From NCBI RefSeq assembly GCF_019331715.1, contig NZ_JAHBBG010000001.1, positions 434,001-498,000 of the forward strand: a stretch of DNA of 64,000 bases, read 5' to 3'. How positions within the stretch are numbered: position 1 is the first letter of the stretch; each line of letters begins with the position of its first letter. A program made the translations under genes and the position numbers. This stretch comes from Bifidobacterium simiiventris (GTDB lineage Bacteria; Actinomycetota; Actinomycetes; Actinomycetales; Bifidobacteriaceae). The notes beneath the pieces were generated by a model. That model did not search any database. It was not told the DNA's origin and saw nothing but the letters and a program-made list of their open reading frames with translations. Below are positions 52,978 through 63,294 of the stretch, piece after piece.

Positions 52978-54530
52978 AGCGTTCCTCCGATGATCCAATG
53001 GTCCGTCAGCAGCCCGACGCGGTCGGCGTCCGGCGCCATGGCAAGCAGGAACGAGACCGGTTCTCCGCCGAGGCGGGCGTCCGGATCCATGTCGAGCCAC
53101 GGCGCGAGCACTGCCGCATGCCGGCTTGCGCTCGGCCACGGCACGCGGCAGTCCGGTTCGTTCAAGGTCACGCCATCTATATCGATCAGGTCGAGGTCGA
53201 GCAGACGGTGACGCGACGGTTCGTCGGGCGAAGTGTCTGTGTCCGCGCCCGCAACAGCGGACACGACGGACTGTTCGATGCCTTCGAGCACGCCGATCAG
53301 ATCGCGTGCGCCGAGGTTCGTGGTCAATTGCACGACGGCGGCCATCGCGTCCGGCCCTTCGAAGTTGCTCACGTGGTAGAGCGGCGAGATGCCGTCGATC
53401 TGTGTGCCCGGCACGCCGTCGATCGCGACGATCACGGAGCGGAACAGGTGTTCAGCGTCGTGCGACGTGCTGTCCATCGATACGATCGCGGTGCGGAACA
53501 CCGGCGCGTCCGGTTCGGTGGCGGCATCACATCGTCCGGCGATGCCGTCGTCGTGCCGCCCGAACACGCAAGCGGGCGCGGTCGCGTCCGACGGGCCCGG
53601 CTCGCAGTCACGGTCATCTCCGCCGGTCATCCAGTCGGCGGCGTCCTCGTACACGTCGTCGCGGTCGGGCGCCGCGGCGAGTAGCTCCGTGACCGTTCCC
53701 CCGTGCCGTCCGCCGAGCGTGGCCTTGGGGTCGAGCGCGTGCCATGGTGCGAGCACGAACGCCCGCTGCCATGCGCGCGGGTGCGGCAGGGTGAGGTTCG
53801 GGTCGTCACTGACGATATGTTCGTAGTCGATGATGTCGAGGTCGAGCGTACGCGACGACCAGTGTGCCTCGCGCGTGCGGCCGTGCGCCGCTTCGATCGA
53901 CTGCAGTCCGGCCAGCAGATCGGCCGCCGGCAGCGTGGTGGCGACTTCGAGCACGGCGTTGAGGAAATCCGGTGTACCGTCGGCCATGCCCCATGCGGCG
54001 GTGCGGTACAGCGGGGAAACGCCGGTGACCTGCGTGCCTTCGAGGCCGTCGATGTCGGCGACGGCGGAGCGCAGCGTGGCCGCCACGTCGCCGATGTTGC
54101 CACCTATCGCGATGACCGCATGATGGACGGTCGCGGACTGCACGGGCTGCGAGGCGGATACGTCCGCGTCGTCGCGCGTGCGGCTGATGGAGACGGCCAC
54201 GTCGGCGAACGGTACAGTGATCGGCGCGTTCGGCTTGTGCACAGTGATGTCGACGGACCGCACGAGCGGATGTTCAGTGAGGATCGCGTCGGCGATGCGG
54301 GCGGCGAGCCGTTCGATCAGATCGACGTGCTCGCCCTGGATGATGTCGACAATCCGTTCGGCGACCAAGCCGTAGTTGACGGTGTCGCCGAGATCGTCAG
54401 TGTGGCCGGCGCGTGTCAGGTCGACGTGCAGCACGGCGTCCACGACGAACGGCTGGGGCTGCTCGTGTTCGAAATCGAGCACGCCGTGCGTGCCCTCGGC
54501 CTGCACGCCGGTCAGACGAATCGTGTCCAT
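52974..54530 (-). CDS. folK: Dihydroneopterin aldolase / HPPK fusion with a second degenerate HPPK domain
   Basis: A 518-residue fusion. Residues ~1-118 are FolB (VDAVLHVDLTRAGHTDDLGDTVNY, ITVHKPNAPI). Residues ~135-300 are FolK with IAIGGNIGDVAATLRSAV, SPLYRTAAWG, HWSSRTLDLDIIDYE and LPHPRAWQRAFVLAPW. From ~345 to 510 a second, weaker FolK-like domain appears (SPLYHVSNFEG, RLLDLDLIDIDG, VPWPSASRHAAVLAPWLDMDP) that lacks the GSN start motif, the R(T)LDLD arginine pattern and some substrate residues. The start at 54530 follows AAGGAGC. It makes HMDHP and its diphosphate for folate. Confidence 0.9.
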   Translation of the reverse strand: MDTIRLTGVQAEGTHGVLDFEHEQPQPFVVDAVLHVDLTRAGHTDDLGDTVNYGLVAERIVDIIQGEHVDLIERLAARIADAILTEHPLVRSVDITVHKPNAPITVPFADVAVSISRTRDDADVSASQPVQSATVHHAVIAIGGNIGDVAATLRSAVADIDGLEGTQVTGVSPLYRTAAWGMADGTPDFLNAVLEVATTLPAADLLAGLQSIEAAHGRTREAHWSSRTLDLDIIDYEHIVSDDPNLTLPHPRAWQRAFVLAPWHALDPKATLGGRHGGTVTELLAAAPDRDDVYEDAADWMTGGDDRDCEPGPSDATAPACVFGRHDDGIAGRCDAATEPDAPVFRTAIVSMDSTSHDAEHLFRSVIVAIDGVPGTQIDGISPLYHVSNFEGPDAMAAVVQLTTNLGARDLIGVLEGIEQSVVSAVAGADTDTSPDEPSRHRLLDLDLIDIDGVTLNEPDCRVPWPSASRHAAVLAPWLDMDPDARLGGEPVSFLLAMAPDADRVGLLTDHWIIGGTL

Positions 54531-54577
54531 CACCACGCTCCTTTATTCGTCAGTTATTCGTCAGTCGGTGCATTCGT

Positions 54578-55459
54578 TTACTTGGCCGCGCGCCACTGAA
54601 GGCCCACGGCGACGGCGGCGCGGCTGCGGCGCACGTCGTGCACGCGCACGGCCCACGCGCCGTGTTCGGCGCTCAGGGCCGAGATCGCGGCGGTCGCGTT
54701 GTCGCGGTCATCCATGTCCGGCTCGGCGAATCCGGCTTCGGCCAGCACTGCGGAGACGAACCGCTTGCGGGACGCGCCGATCAATACCGGATAGCCGGTG
54801 TCCTCGAACGCCTGCAGACCGGCGAGCAGCGGCAGATTGTGCTCGATGCCGGGCTTGGAGAAGCCCAGACCCGGGTCGATGACGATGCGTTCGGGCTTGA
54901 CGCCGGCCTCGAGCACCGCGTCGACCTGACGCATCAGTTCGTCCTTGACGTCCTTCAGCACGCCGTGCTCGTAGTGCGAGGTGTCGGCGTCCGGCGTCGC
55001 GCCCTTCGCGCCGGCAAGCCAGCCGCGCCAATGCTGCACGATGTACAGACAGTCGTGGTCGGCGACGACGTGCGGCAGCTCCTTGTCGAGCGTGCCGCCG
55101 GAGACGTCGTTGATGATCTGCGCGCCGTCCTCGAGCGCGGCCGCGGCGACGAGCGCGCGGGTCGTGTCGATCGACAGGATCGCGTCGTGATGGCCGAGCT
55201 CGCCTCCGAGCAGCGCCTTAACCGCGCCGGTGACGCGGTTCAGCTCGTCGGCCTCGGACACGCGCTTGGCGCCGGGGCGTGTGGATTCCGCACCGATGTC
55301 GATGATGTCGGCGCCGTCGTCGAGCATCGCGAGCCCGTGCTCGCGAGCCTTGGCCGGGTCGAGCCACAGTCCGCCGTCCGAGAACGAGTCCTCGGTGATG
55401 TTGAGCACGCCCATCACGAGCGTGCGGTCGGTGTCATGCAGTGCCTGCAAATCAGTCAT
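54578..55459 (-). CDS. folP: Dihydropteroate synthase
   Basis: A 293-residue TIM barrel that joins para-aminobenzoate to the pterin diphosphate. Motifs: VMGVLNITEDSFSDGG, DIIDIGAESTRPGA, IINDVSGG, IVIDPGLGFSKPGIEHN and LIGASRKRFVSAVL; the C-terminal RVHDV is present. The start at 55459 follows GGAAGGGG. It lies between folE and folBK in one operon. Confidence 0.96.
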   Translation of the reverse strand: MTDLQALHDTDRTLVMGVLNITEDSFSDGGLWLDPAKAREHGLAMLDDGADIIDIGAESTRPGAKRVSEADELNRVTGAVKALLGGELGHHDAILSIDTTRALVAAAALEDGAQIINDVSGGTLDKELPHVVADHDCLYIVQHWRGWLAGAKGATPDADTSHYEHGVLKDVKDELMRQVDAVLEAGVKPERIVIDPGLGFSKPGIEHNLPLLAGLQAFEDTGYPVLIGASRKRFVSAVLAEAGFAEPDMDDRDNATAAISALSAEHGAWAVRVHDVRRSRAAVAVGLQWRAAK

Positions 55460-55485
55460 ATATTCCCCTTCCACAACGATATGCA

Positions 55486-56052
55486 TTAATGCTGCGCCAT
55501 GATCAGGCTCATGGCTTCAGCGCGGGTGGCGGGATTGCGCATCACGCCGCGCACAGCCGAGGTCACGGTGCGCGAGGCGGGCTTGTTCACGCCGCGCATC
55601 GCCATGCACATGTGCTCGCATTCGGTCACGACGATCACGCCCTTGGCGTCCGCGTATTCCATCAGCGCGTCGGCCACCTGCTGGGTGATGCGCTCCTGTA
55701 CCTGCGGACGGCGGGCGTACAGTTCCACGAGGCGGGCCAGCTTGCTCAGCCCCACGACCTGGCCGTTGGACGGGATGTAGCCCACGTGGGCCACGCCGTG
55801 GAACGGCAGCAGGTGGTGTTCGCACACCGAGAACAGTTCGATGTCGCGCACGAGCACCATCTCGTCGGTCTCGACCGGGAATCGCTTGGCGAGCACCTCC
55901 TGCGGCCCCTTGCCCAGTCCCGAGAAGATCTCCCGTCCCGCTCGCGCGATGCGGTCGGGGGTCTCGAGCAGCCCCTCGCGGTCCGGATCCTCGCCGATCG
56001 ATTTCAGGAACAGGCGCACCGCCTGCTTCACGCCTTCCTCGTCATATGCCAT
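55486..56052 (-). CDS. folE: GTP cyclohydrolase I
   Basis: A 188-residue enzyme for the first step of folate synthesis. Zinc ligands are the Cys and His of [21 protein letters not shown] and the Cys of [12 protein letters not shown]; the C-terminal [14 protein letters not shown] is typical. AGGAG precedes the ATG. Confidence 0.97.
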   Translation of the reverse strand: MAYDEEGVKQAVRLFLKSIGEDPDREGLLETPDRIARAGREIFSGLGKGPQEVLAKRFPVETDEMVLVRDIELFSVCEHHLLPFHGVAHVGYIPSNGQVVGLSKLARLVELYARRPQVQERITQQVADALMEYADAKGVIVVTECEHMCMAMRGVNKPASRTVTSAVRGVMRNPATRAEAMSLIMAQH

Positions 56053-56110
56053 ACGTCTTCTCCTACTTCGTTCTCGGGTTCCCGGTCAGGATGCAGGGAA
56101 CCTCACATAC

Positions 56111-56148
56111 AAGTTGCGGCGTGCCGTCGATGCAGCACGCCGCAACTT
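56111..56148. terminator. Hairpin between ftsH and folE
   Basis: AAGTTGCGGCGTGC and exact complement, 10-base loop, 20 bp after the ftsH stop. No T-run; it may terminate or process the ftsH transcript before the fol genes. Confidence 0.6.
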
Positions 56149-56167
56149 CACTCATCTTGCCGTCGCC

Positions 56168-58233
<2,066 letters not shown>

Positions 58234-58237
<4 letters not shown>

Positions 58238-58806
58238 GCGTTCACTCCTTGATACACTTCGGGCTTGAGCACCGCGATCGAGTCGAGATTGCGGTAGCGC
58301 TCGTCGTAGTCGAGGCCGAATCCGACGACGAATTCGTCGGGGATCTCATAGCCGCGGTATTTCACGTCGACGTCGACCTCGCGCCGCGCGGGCTTTTCCA
58401 GCAACGCGAAGATCTCGACGGAGGCCGCGCCGCGACGCTTGAGTTCGTCGACCAGCCATGCGAGCGTACGCCCGGAGTCAATGATATCTTCGACGATCAG
58501 GATGTGCCGGCCGCGAACATCGGTGGACAGATCCTGACGGATCGTCACGGTGCCACTCGACTTGGTGCCCGAGCCATAGCTGGACAGGCTCATGAAGTCG
58601 AGTTGGACGGGGATGCTCAGCGCTTGCGAGAACGCGGCAAGCGTATTGACCGCGCCTTTGAGCACGGCGACGAGCAGCAGGTCCTTGCCGCGGTATTCCT
58701 CGCTTACGCGGGCCGCGATCTCGTTGATCTTGCTGTCGATCTGTTCTTTGCTGACCAGTTCGTGGTCAATGTCATTCTGGACGTCGGCGATTCGCATGCG
58801 CACCAT
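58234..58806 (-). CDS. hpt: Hypoxanthine phosphoribosyltransferase
   Basis: A 190-residue purine salvage enzyme. The PRPP-binding motif is ILIVEDIIDSGRTL; other parts are LLVAVLKGA, SLSSYGSGTKSSG and EFVVGFGLDYDERYRNL. The start overlaps the end of tilS by about 35 bp; ATG codons at 58806 and 58797 are both possible and neither has a strong ribosome site. The tilS-hpt-ftsH order is common in Gram-positives. Confidence 0.95.
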
Positions 58807-60037
58807 CTTGGCACACACGAATGACGTGTTTCTGACGGAAGGCTGAGTATCCTCTGGGAAGATTCACAGCCGACTGACCGTGCCAGTCGGCGATGAGACG
58901 GTCGATGGATTCGATCTGCGTGGCCGTGGCGGCGACGTTCGCGGCGCCCAGCGCGTGCGCGATGACACGCAGCCGGATGGCGGGGTGTTCGGACTGCAAT
59001 GCGGCGACCGATAGTCTGACGGCATCTTCCGGTTCGGGATCGAGTACGGCCTGTGCAGCGGCGCGATCGGCTTGCATGTCGAGATAGTCCTTGTCCCGTC
59101 TCATGAGACGGGCGCCGTCCGCAAGATGCGAGACGACGTCGGAGCCGGTGAACTGCACCAGCAACGGCATCAGCCCGTGGCGAATCCGTGATCTGAGGGG
59201 AAGATTCGCGTCCGAAGAGGCCTTCACACCGTCATTTCGAGCGAACGCAGCCTTCACACCGTCATTTCGAGCGAACGCAGCCTTCACACTGTCATTTCGA
59301 GCGAACGCAGTGAGTCGAGAAATCTGTTCACTCGTTTCCTCCGAAAGATCTCTCCGCTCCGCTACGCTCCGGTCGAGATGACATCTCGCGAGGCCGTCCC
59401 CGTTGGTCGGGTCGTCCCACCATTGCAGTCCGAGATCCTCACATACGCCGGTGGTGTCTTCACGGGTCATGCACAACAGCGGCCGGGCGAACACGACATC
59501 TTCACGCACGAACCGTTCCGGCATGCCGGCGAGCGCGTCCACGCCGCCGGAACGCAGCAGTCCGATCAGCACCGTTTCCGCCTGGTCGTTCTTCGTGTGC
59601 GCGAGCAGCACCGCGGCCGCATCGGCATCTCGTGCCGTCTCGCAGATCGCCGCGTACCGTGCGTCTCGAGCCGCGGCCTCCGCTCCCCTGCCGTCGGCGC
59701 GCACCTGCACGCGGCGCACGGTCACCGGACCGAGGCCCAGGCCACGGCACCGGTCGGCGGCCCGCGCCGCGACCTCGGCCGAACCGTCCTGCATGCCGTG
59801 GTCGACGATCACCGCGCCGCAGCGCACGCCCAGACTCGCGCACACCGTGCCGGCCAATGCCGCCAACGCCATCGAATCGCGTCCGCCGGAGCACGCGACG
59901 AGGACGAGAGGCGCATCCGCGGCCGCCTCATGCTCGCCGTGCCGGGCGAACCGCTCGTCCTGCCGGTCGATGCCGATCCCGAGCAATGCCGCGCGCACCG
60001 CACCGATGCCGGCTTTCAGTCGTTTCGTGTACACCAT
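58772..60037 (-). CDS. tilS: tRNA(Ile)-lysidine synthase with a repeat-encoded insertion
   Basis: A 421-residue enzyme that modifies C34 of tRNA-Ile2 to lysidine. The PP-loop is ACSGGRDSMALAAL (about residues 48-61), followed by DHGMQ, AHTKNDQAETVLIGLLRSGG and WWDDPTNGD. In relatives the next segment is directly LPLRSRIRHGLMP; here ~64 residues intervene (about 213-277), encoded by a palindromic repeat plus three 30-bp tandem units, giving VKAAFARNDG three times. The frame remains open, so the enzyme can still be full length. The start follows AAGGCGG. Confidence 0.92.
   Translation of the reverse strand: MVYTKRLKAGIGAVRAALLGIGIDRQDERFARHGEHEAAADAPLVLVACSGGRDSMALAALAGTVCASLGVRCGAVIVDHGMQDGSAEVAARAADRCRGLGLGPVTVRRVQVRADGRGAEAAARDARYAAICETARDADAAAVLLAHTKNDQAETVLIGLLRSGGVDALAGMPERFVREDVVFARPLLCMTREDTTGVCEDLGLQWWDDPTNGDGLARCHLDRSVAERRDLSEETSEQISRLTAFARNDSVKAAFARNDGVKAAFARNDGVKASSDANLPLRSRIRHGLMPLLVQFTGSDVVSHLADGARLMRRDKDYLDMQADRAAAQAVLDPEPEDAVRLSVAALQSEHPAIRLRVIAHALGAANVAATATQIESIDRLIADWHGQSAVNLPRGYSAFRQKHVIRVCQDGAHANRRRPE
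59221..59310. repeat. Three 30-bp tandem repeats inside tilS
   Basis: Unit CCTTCACACCGTCATTTCGA plus GCGAACGCAG, three times with one base change in the third. Each adds ten in-frame residues to TilS. The unit is derived from one end of the palindromic repeat family. Confidence 0.95.
59291..59382. repeat. Palindromic ~92-bp repeat, copy C, inside tilS
   Basis: GTCATTTCGAGCGAACGCAG at one end, CCGGTCGAGATGAC at the other, with CGAGAAATCTG / AGATCTCTCC inside. Same family as 1964-2058. It is translated within TilS as DRSVAERRDLS...ISRLTAFARND. Confidence 0.9.
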
Positions 60038-60105
60038 GTTTTCCGCCTTTGCCCCGGGTGCCCGTCACGGACGGCGGCCGACTGCCGTTGCGCCCGACCG
60101 GGCCG

Positions 60106-61605
60106 TTAGAGTCGTGCCAGCCCGTCCACGAACACGTCGATCGCGTCCTTCGCCGCCGCCCAGTCGTCCGGCTGGTTGACGATCACCGAGAACGCGAGCG
60201 TGCCACCGCCGATGCGCGAGACGTTGCCGGTCATCGAGGTGACCTCGCTCAGGCTGCCGGTCTTGACGCGCAGCAGGCCAAGCGTGTCGTCGCTGACCGC
60301 ACGGTTCGCGGCCGTACCGACGAGTCCGGGGATCGACAGTCCTTCGGCCGCCGCTGCCGCGCCGGACGCCGTGAGGTTGTGCGCCTGTACTTCGACGAGT
60401 GTCTTGACGCTCACCTTCGAGCCCGGCGATAGTCCCGAACAGTCGGCCATCGTCAGCCCGTCCGTGTCGATGCCGAGCGCGGCCAGCGCGGCGCGCACGG
60501 CCTTGGTCGCGCCTTGCGGCGTGTTGTTCTCTCCGGCGGCGAGTGCGGTGAGTCGGCCGAACTCCTCGGCGAGCGTGTTGTCGGAGTGGCGTAGCGTGAA
60601 GGCGAGGATTTCGGCGAGCGTGGCCGATTCGACGGATGCGATCGGCGCAAGTCCGTCGCTTGCCGTCGCCGGTTCCGTTTCGGCCACGTCGATGGTCGTA
60701 TTGGAGACGGTGATGCCGTGCTCGGCGAGCCGCGCGGCGAATACGTTCGCCGCATCCGAGGCCGTGGTCTGGCTGAGGCGCGGGTATGCGCTGAAGATGT
60801 CGGGGTCGGCGGGCGCGCCGCCGTCCCATTGCCGGCCTCCGTCGATGGCGAGGGAGCTGACGCCCGTGTAGTACAGGTTGTCGGGATTGTTGTCGGCGAT
60901 GTCGGACGGGTACCTCTCGGAGCCGAACAGGGAATCGTCGACCATCAGTGTCACCGAGCTGACGCCTTGCTTGCGCAGCGCCTGTGCCGTGCGCGCGGCG
61001 AGCGTGCCGAGCCCGGCCCGGCCGTTGACGTGATCGGGGTCGTTGTTCCCTGCGGACAGCAGCATGTCGCCGTTGCCGCGCAGGATCAGCGTGCCGGTGC
61101 CGCCGGAGTCATCGACGTCGGTCAGGTACACGTCGGTGGAGAGCGTCGATCCCATGTCGAGCGTGCTGGATGCGGCGAGCGCGGTGAGCGTTTTCATGGT
61201 GGAGGCCGGCTCTCTCGACGTGTCGGCCTCGTGTTGGGCGACGATCGTGCCGTCCGCGGCGGCGATCGCGACCGAATAATGGTCGCCGACGCCGCTGGTT
61301 TTGCCGAACGCGTCGATCAGCTGCTTCGCGGCGGCGGTGTCGATGGCGGCCGACGAATCCACGATACCTGCGATCATGCCGGCTGTACGCGAGGACAGTG
61401 CGGCCGGGATCGTCTTGCGTTCGACCGGCTGCAAGGTCAGTGGTCCGGCGATCAGATCGGTGACGTCGGCGATCACGTACGCGCAACATAGTGCGACGAC
61501 GATCAGCGATGTGACGGTCACGCGAAGGATACGCCGTCGGCGGATCCTCACGATCGTGCGCGACCATTGCCGTTCACTGATGGTCGTTGCGGTTGCGACC
61601 GACAC
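60106..61605 (-). CDS. dac: D-alanyl-D-alanine carboxypeptidase/endopeptidase, PBP4 type (S13)
   Basis: A 499-residue penicillin-binding protein. A basic N-terminus (RIRRRRILRV) precedes one helix (VTSLIVVALCCAYVIADV), so it is membrane-anchored. Active-site motifs: SxxK in EPASTMKTLTALA, SxN in RHSDNTLAEEFG and KTG in LRVKTGSLSEV. The start is GTG with AAGGAGA upstream. In actinobacteria dac-tilS-hpt-ftsH is a conserved order. Confidence 0.93.
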   Translation of the reverse strand: MSVATATTISERQWSRTIVRIRRRRILRVTVTSLIVVALCCAYVIADVTDLIAGPLTLQPVERKTIPAALSSRTAGMIAGIVDSSAAIDTAAAKQLIDAFGKTSGVGDHYSVAIAAADGTIVAQHEADTSREPASTMKTLTALAASSTLDMGSTLSTDVYLTDVDDSGGTGTLILRGNGDMLLSAGNNDPDHVNGRAGLGTLAARTAQALRKQGVSSVTLMVDDSLFGSERYPSDIADNNPDNLYYTGVSSLAIDGGRQWDGGAPADPDIFSAYPRLSQTTASDAANVFAARLAEHGITVSNTTIDVAETEPATASDGLAPIASVESATLAEILAFTLRHSDNTLAEEFGRLTALAAGENNTPQGATKAVRAALAALGIDTDGLTMADCSGLSPGSKVSVKTLVEVQAHNLTASGAAAAAEGLSIPGLVGTAANRAVSDDTLGLLRVKTGSLSEVTSMTGNVSRIGGGTLAFSVIVNQPDDWAAAKDAIDVFVDGLARL

Positions 61606-61623
61606 GTCACTCTCCTTGCCGAT

Positions 61624-63294
61624 TTACTTCTGCAATGATGCGAACGAGTCGAGCGTATGCACGACCGACAACATCCGCGCGTCCAACAGCTTACCGCCGA
61701 GCCACGAACCGAGCGCGAGCGCGCCCACGCCGTTGAGCAGCGCGATCGGGATGAGTAGCCAGTAGATCGTGCCGAACGAGGTCGGGAAGACCGCGATCAT
61801 GATAATCGCGGTGATGCCGGTCGGCAGCATGGCGAGGAAACTGCCGATCAGGTACACGAACGGGAAGAATCCCTGCGCGACCATGCGGCCCTGCGGCGAG
61901 GAGAACGGCTTGTCCATCGAGGCGACCGGATACATGAGCACGCACGACGTGATCTCGGCCAGTCCGAGTCCGCTGAACGCGACGCCGAGTCCGGCGGCGG
62001 CGAACGTCAGTCCGGTCACGAGGCCGCCCGGCCGCGCCCAGTCGCCGGTGATGACCGCGACTGCGACGAACAGTATGGCCATATAGACGACGATGATGGA
62101 CGCGTAGACGCGCACGCGGCCGATGCGGTCGGTGAACCCGGGCACGCCGGCGATCACCTGCATGGTGAAACCACGGCCGTCGTAGGCCAAACCGTTGCTT
62201 TCGACGATCGCCATGCCCCAGCCGGACCAGATGAGCACCTGCCAGACGATGCCGCTGATGCCGTGCGCCTGCAGCGAGAAGATGACGAGGAAGAACACGG
62301 GCATGACGAACATCATGGCCTGCCGCGGGTCGCGTCTGAGATAGGTCAGCAGTCGGGCGGACACCGCGCCGGACGGCGAGTCGGGCATCCAGCCGAACGC
62401 GCCGATGCCCTTCGTTTTCACGGCCTTGTCCCCTGCGCCCACGGTGAGTCGTTCACGGCGAAGACACCACGTGCACACCATGAAACACAGTATCCAGGCA
62501 ATCGCGAGGATCGCGATGCGTGCGAGCAACACCGGCCAGTCGCCGAGCATCGCGTCGTACGGCAGCTGGAACGGCGCACCGAACGGCGTCCATGCGACGA
62601 GGGACGCGACCAGCGCGACGCCGTCGAGGCTGAACCCGTCCGCCGCGCCGGAATTGAGCACGATGCTCGGAATCTGCATGAGACTGACGAACAGCATGAC
62701 GATGACGATATAGAACACGCCGGTGCCGCGTTTCGACGTGACGAGTACGGTCGACAGCGACAGCAGCATCTTCGACACGCTCATCATCGTGAGGACGGCA
62801 ATCGGAGCTGCGGCAAGCGCGACGATGACGATGGCGGGGCCGAACATGCGGAAGGCCATGGCCCATAGCATGAGCGAGAGCAGGCCGGTGATCGCGGGCG
62901 TGCCGGTCAGGCCGGACAAGAGCAGTCCGAATTGCAGTTCGCGGTCGGGAATGCCGTAGAGCGCGAACTTGCGCGGGCTCATCGTGGAGCCTTCGCCGAT
63001 CAGCATGATCTGGAACAGGCCGACCGCGAGCGTGAGGAACGCGCCGACCAGCACGACGACCGAGTTGACGACGCCGGACGGGCCGAGGATGTTGACCGGC
63101 GGGAAGCCGGGGGCTTGGGACGGGACGAACGGCGGCAGGTCGCCGATGAACCATGCCATCACGGCGACGCCGACAACCGTGCCGGCCGCCATCACGAGCG
63201 CGATCGCATAGCCGATGGTTTGCCATACGGATTTGCGCAGCGTCGCCCAAGTGAGCGCCCAGCGCATGCGCACGAGCGTGAGCGCGGCGGTCAT
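61624..63294 (-). CDS. ABC exporter permease (ABC-2-like)
   Basis: A 556-residue membrane protein with roughly 12 hydrophobic segments, for example GYAIALVMAAGTVVGVAVMAWF, VNSVVVLVGAFLTLAVGLFQIML and the C-terminal LLIPIALLNGVGALALGSWLGGKLL. Composition and pairing with an ATPase fit bifidobacterial multi-span exporter permeases. It overlaps the ATPase gene by 4 bp. Substrate is unknown. Confidence 0.8.
   Translation of the reverse strand: MTAALTLVRMRWALTWATLRKSVWQTIGYAIALVMAAGTVVGVAVMAWFIGDLPPFVPSQAPGFPPVNILGPSGVVNSVVVLVGAFLTLAVGLFQIMLIGEGSTMSPRKFALYGIPDRELQFGLLLSGLTGTPAITGLLSLMLWAMAFRMFGPAIVIVALAAAPIAVLTMMSVSKMLLSLSTVLVTSKRGTGVFYIVIVMLFVSLMQIPSIVLNSGAADGFSLDGVALVASLVAWTPFGAPFQLPYDAMLGDWPVLLARIAILAIAWILCFMVCTWCLRRERLTVGAGDKAVKTKGIGAFGWMPDSPSGAVSARLLTYLRRDPRQAMMFVMPVFFLVIFSLQAHGISGIVWQVLIWSGWGMAIVESNGLAYDGRGFTMQVIAGVPGFTDRIGRVRVYASIIVVYMAILFVAVAVITGDWARPGGLVTGLTFAAAGLGVAFSGLGLAEITSCVLMYPVASMDKPFSSPQGRMVAQGFFPFVYLIGSFLAMLPTGITAIIMIAVFPTSFGTIYWLLIPIALLNGVGALALGSWLGGKLLDARMLSVVHTLDSFASLQK

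Noticed and set aside
59221..59310. Short regular repeats as a CRISPR array
   Set aside because: Units are directly adjacent without spacers and lie in the tilS coding frame; no cas gene is present in the window.
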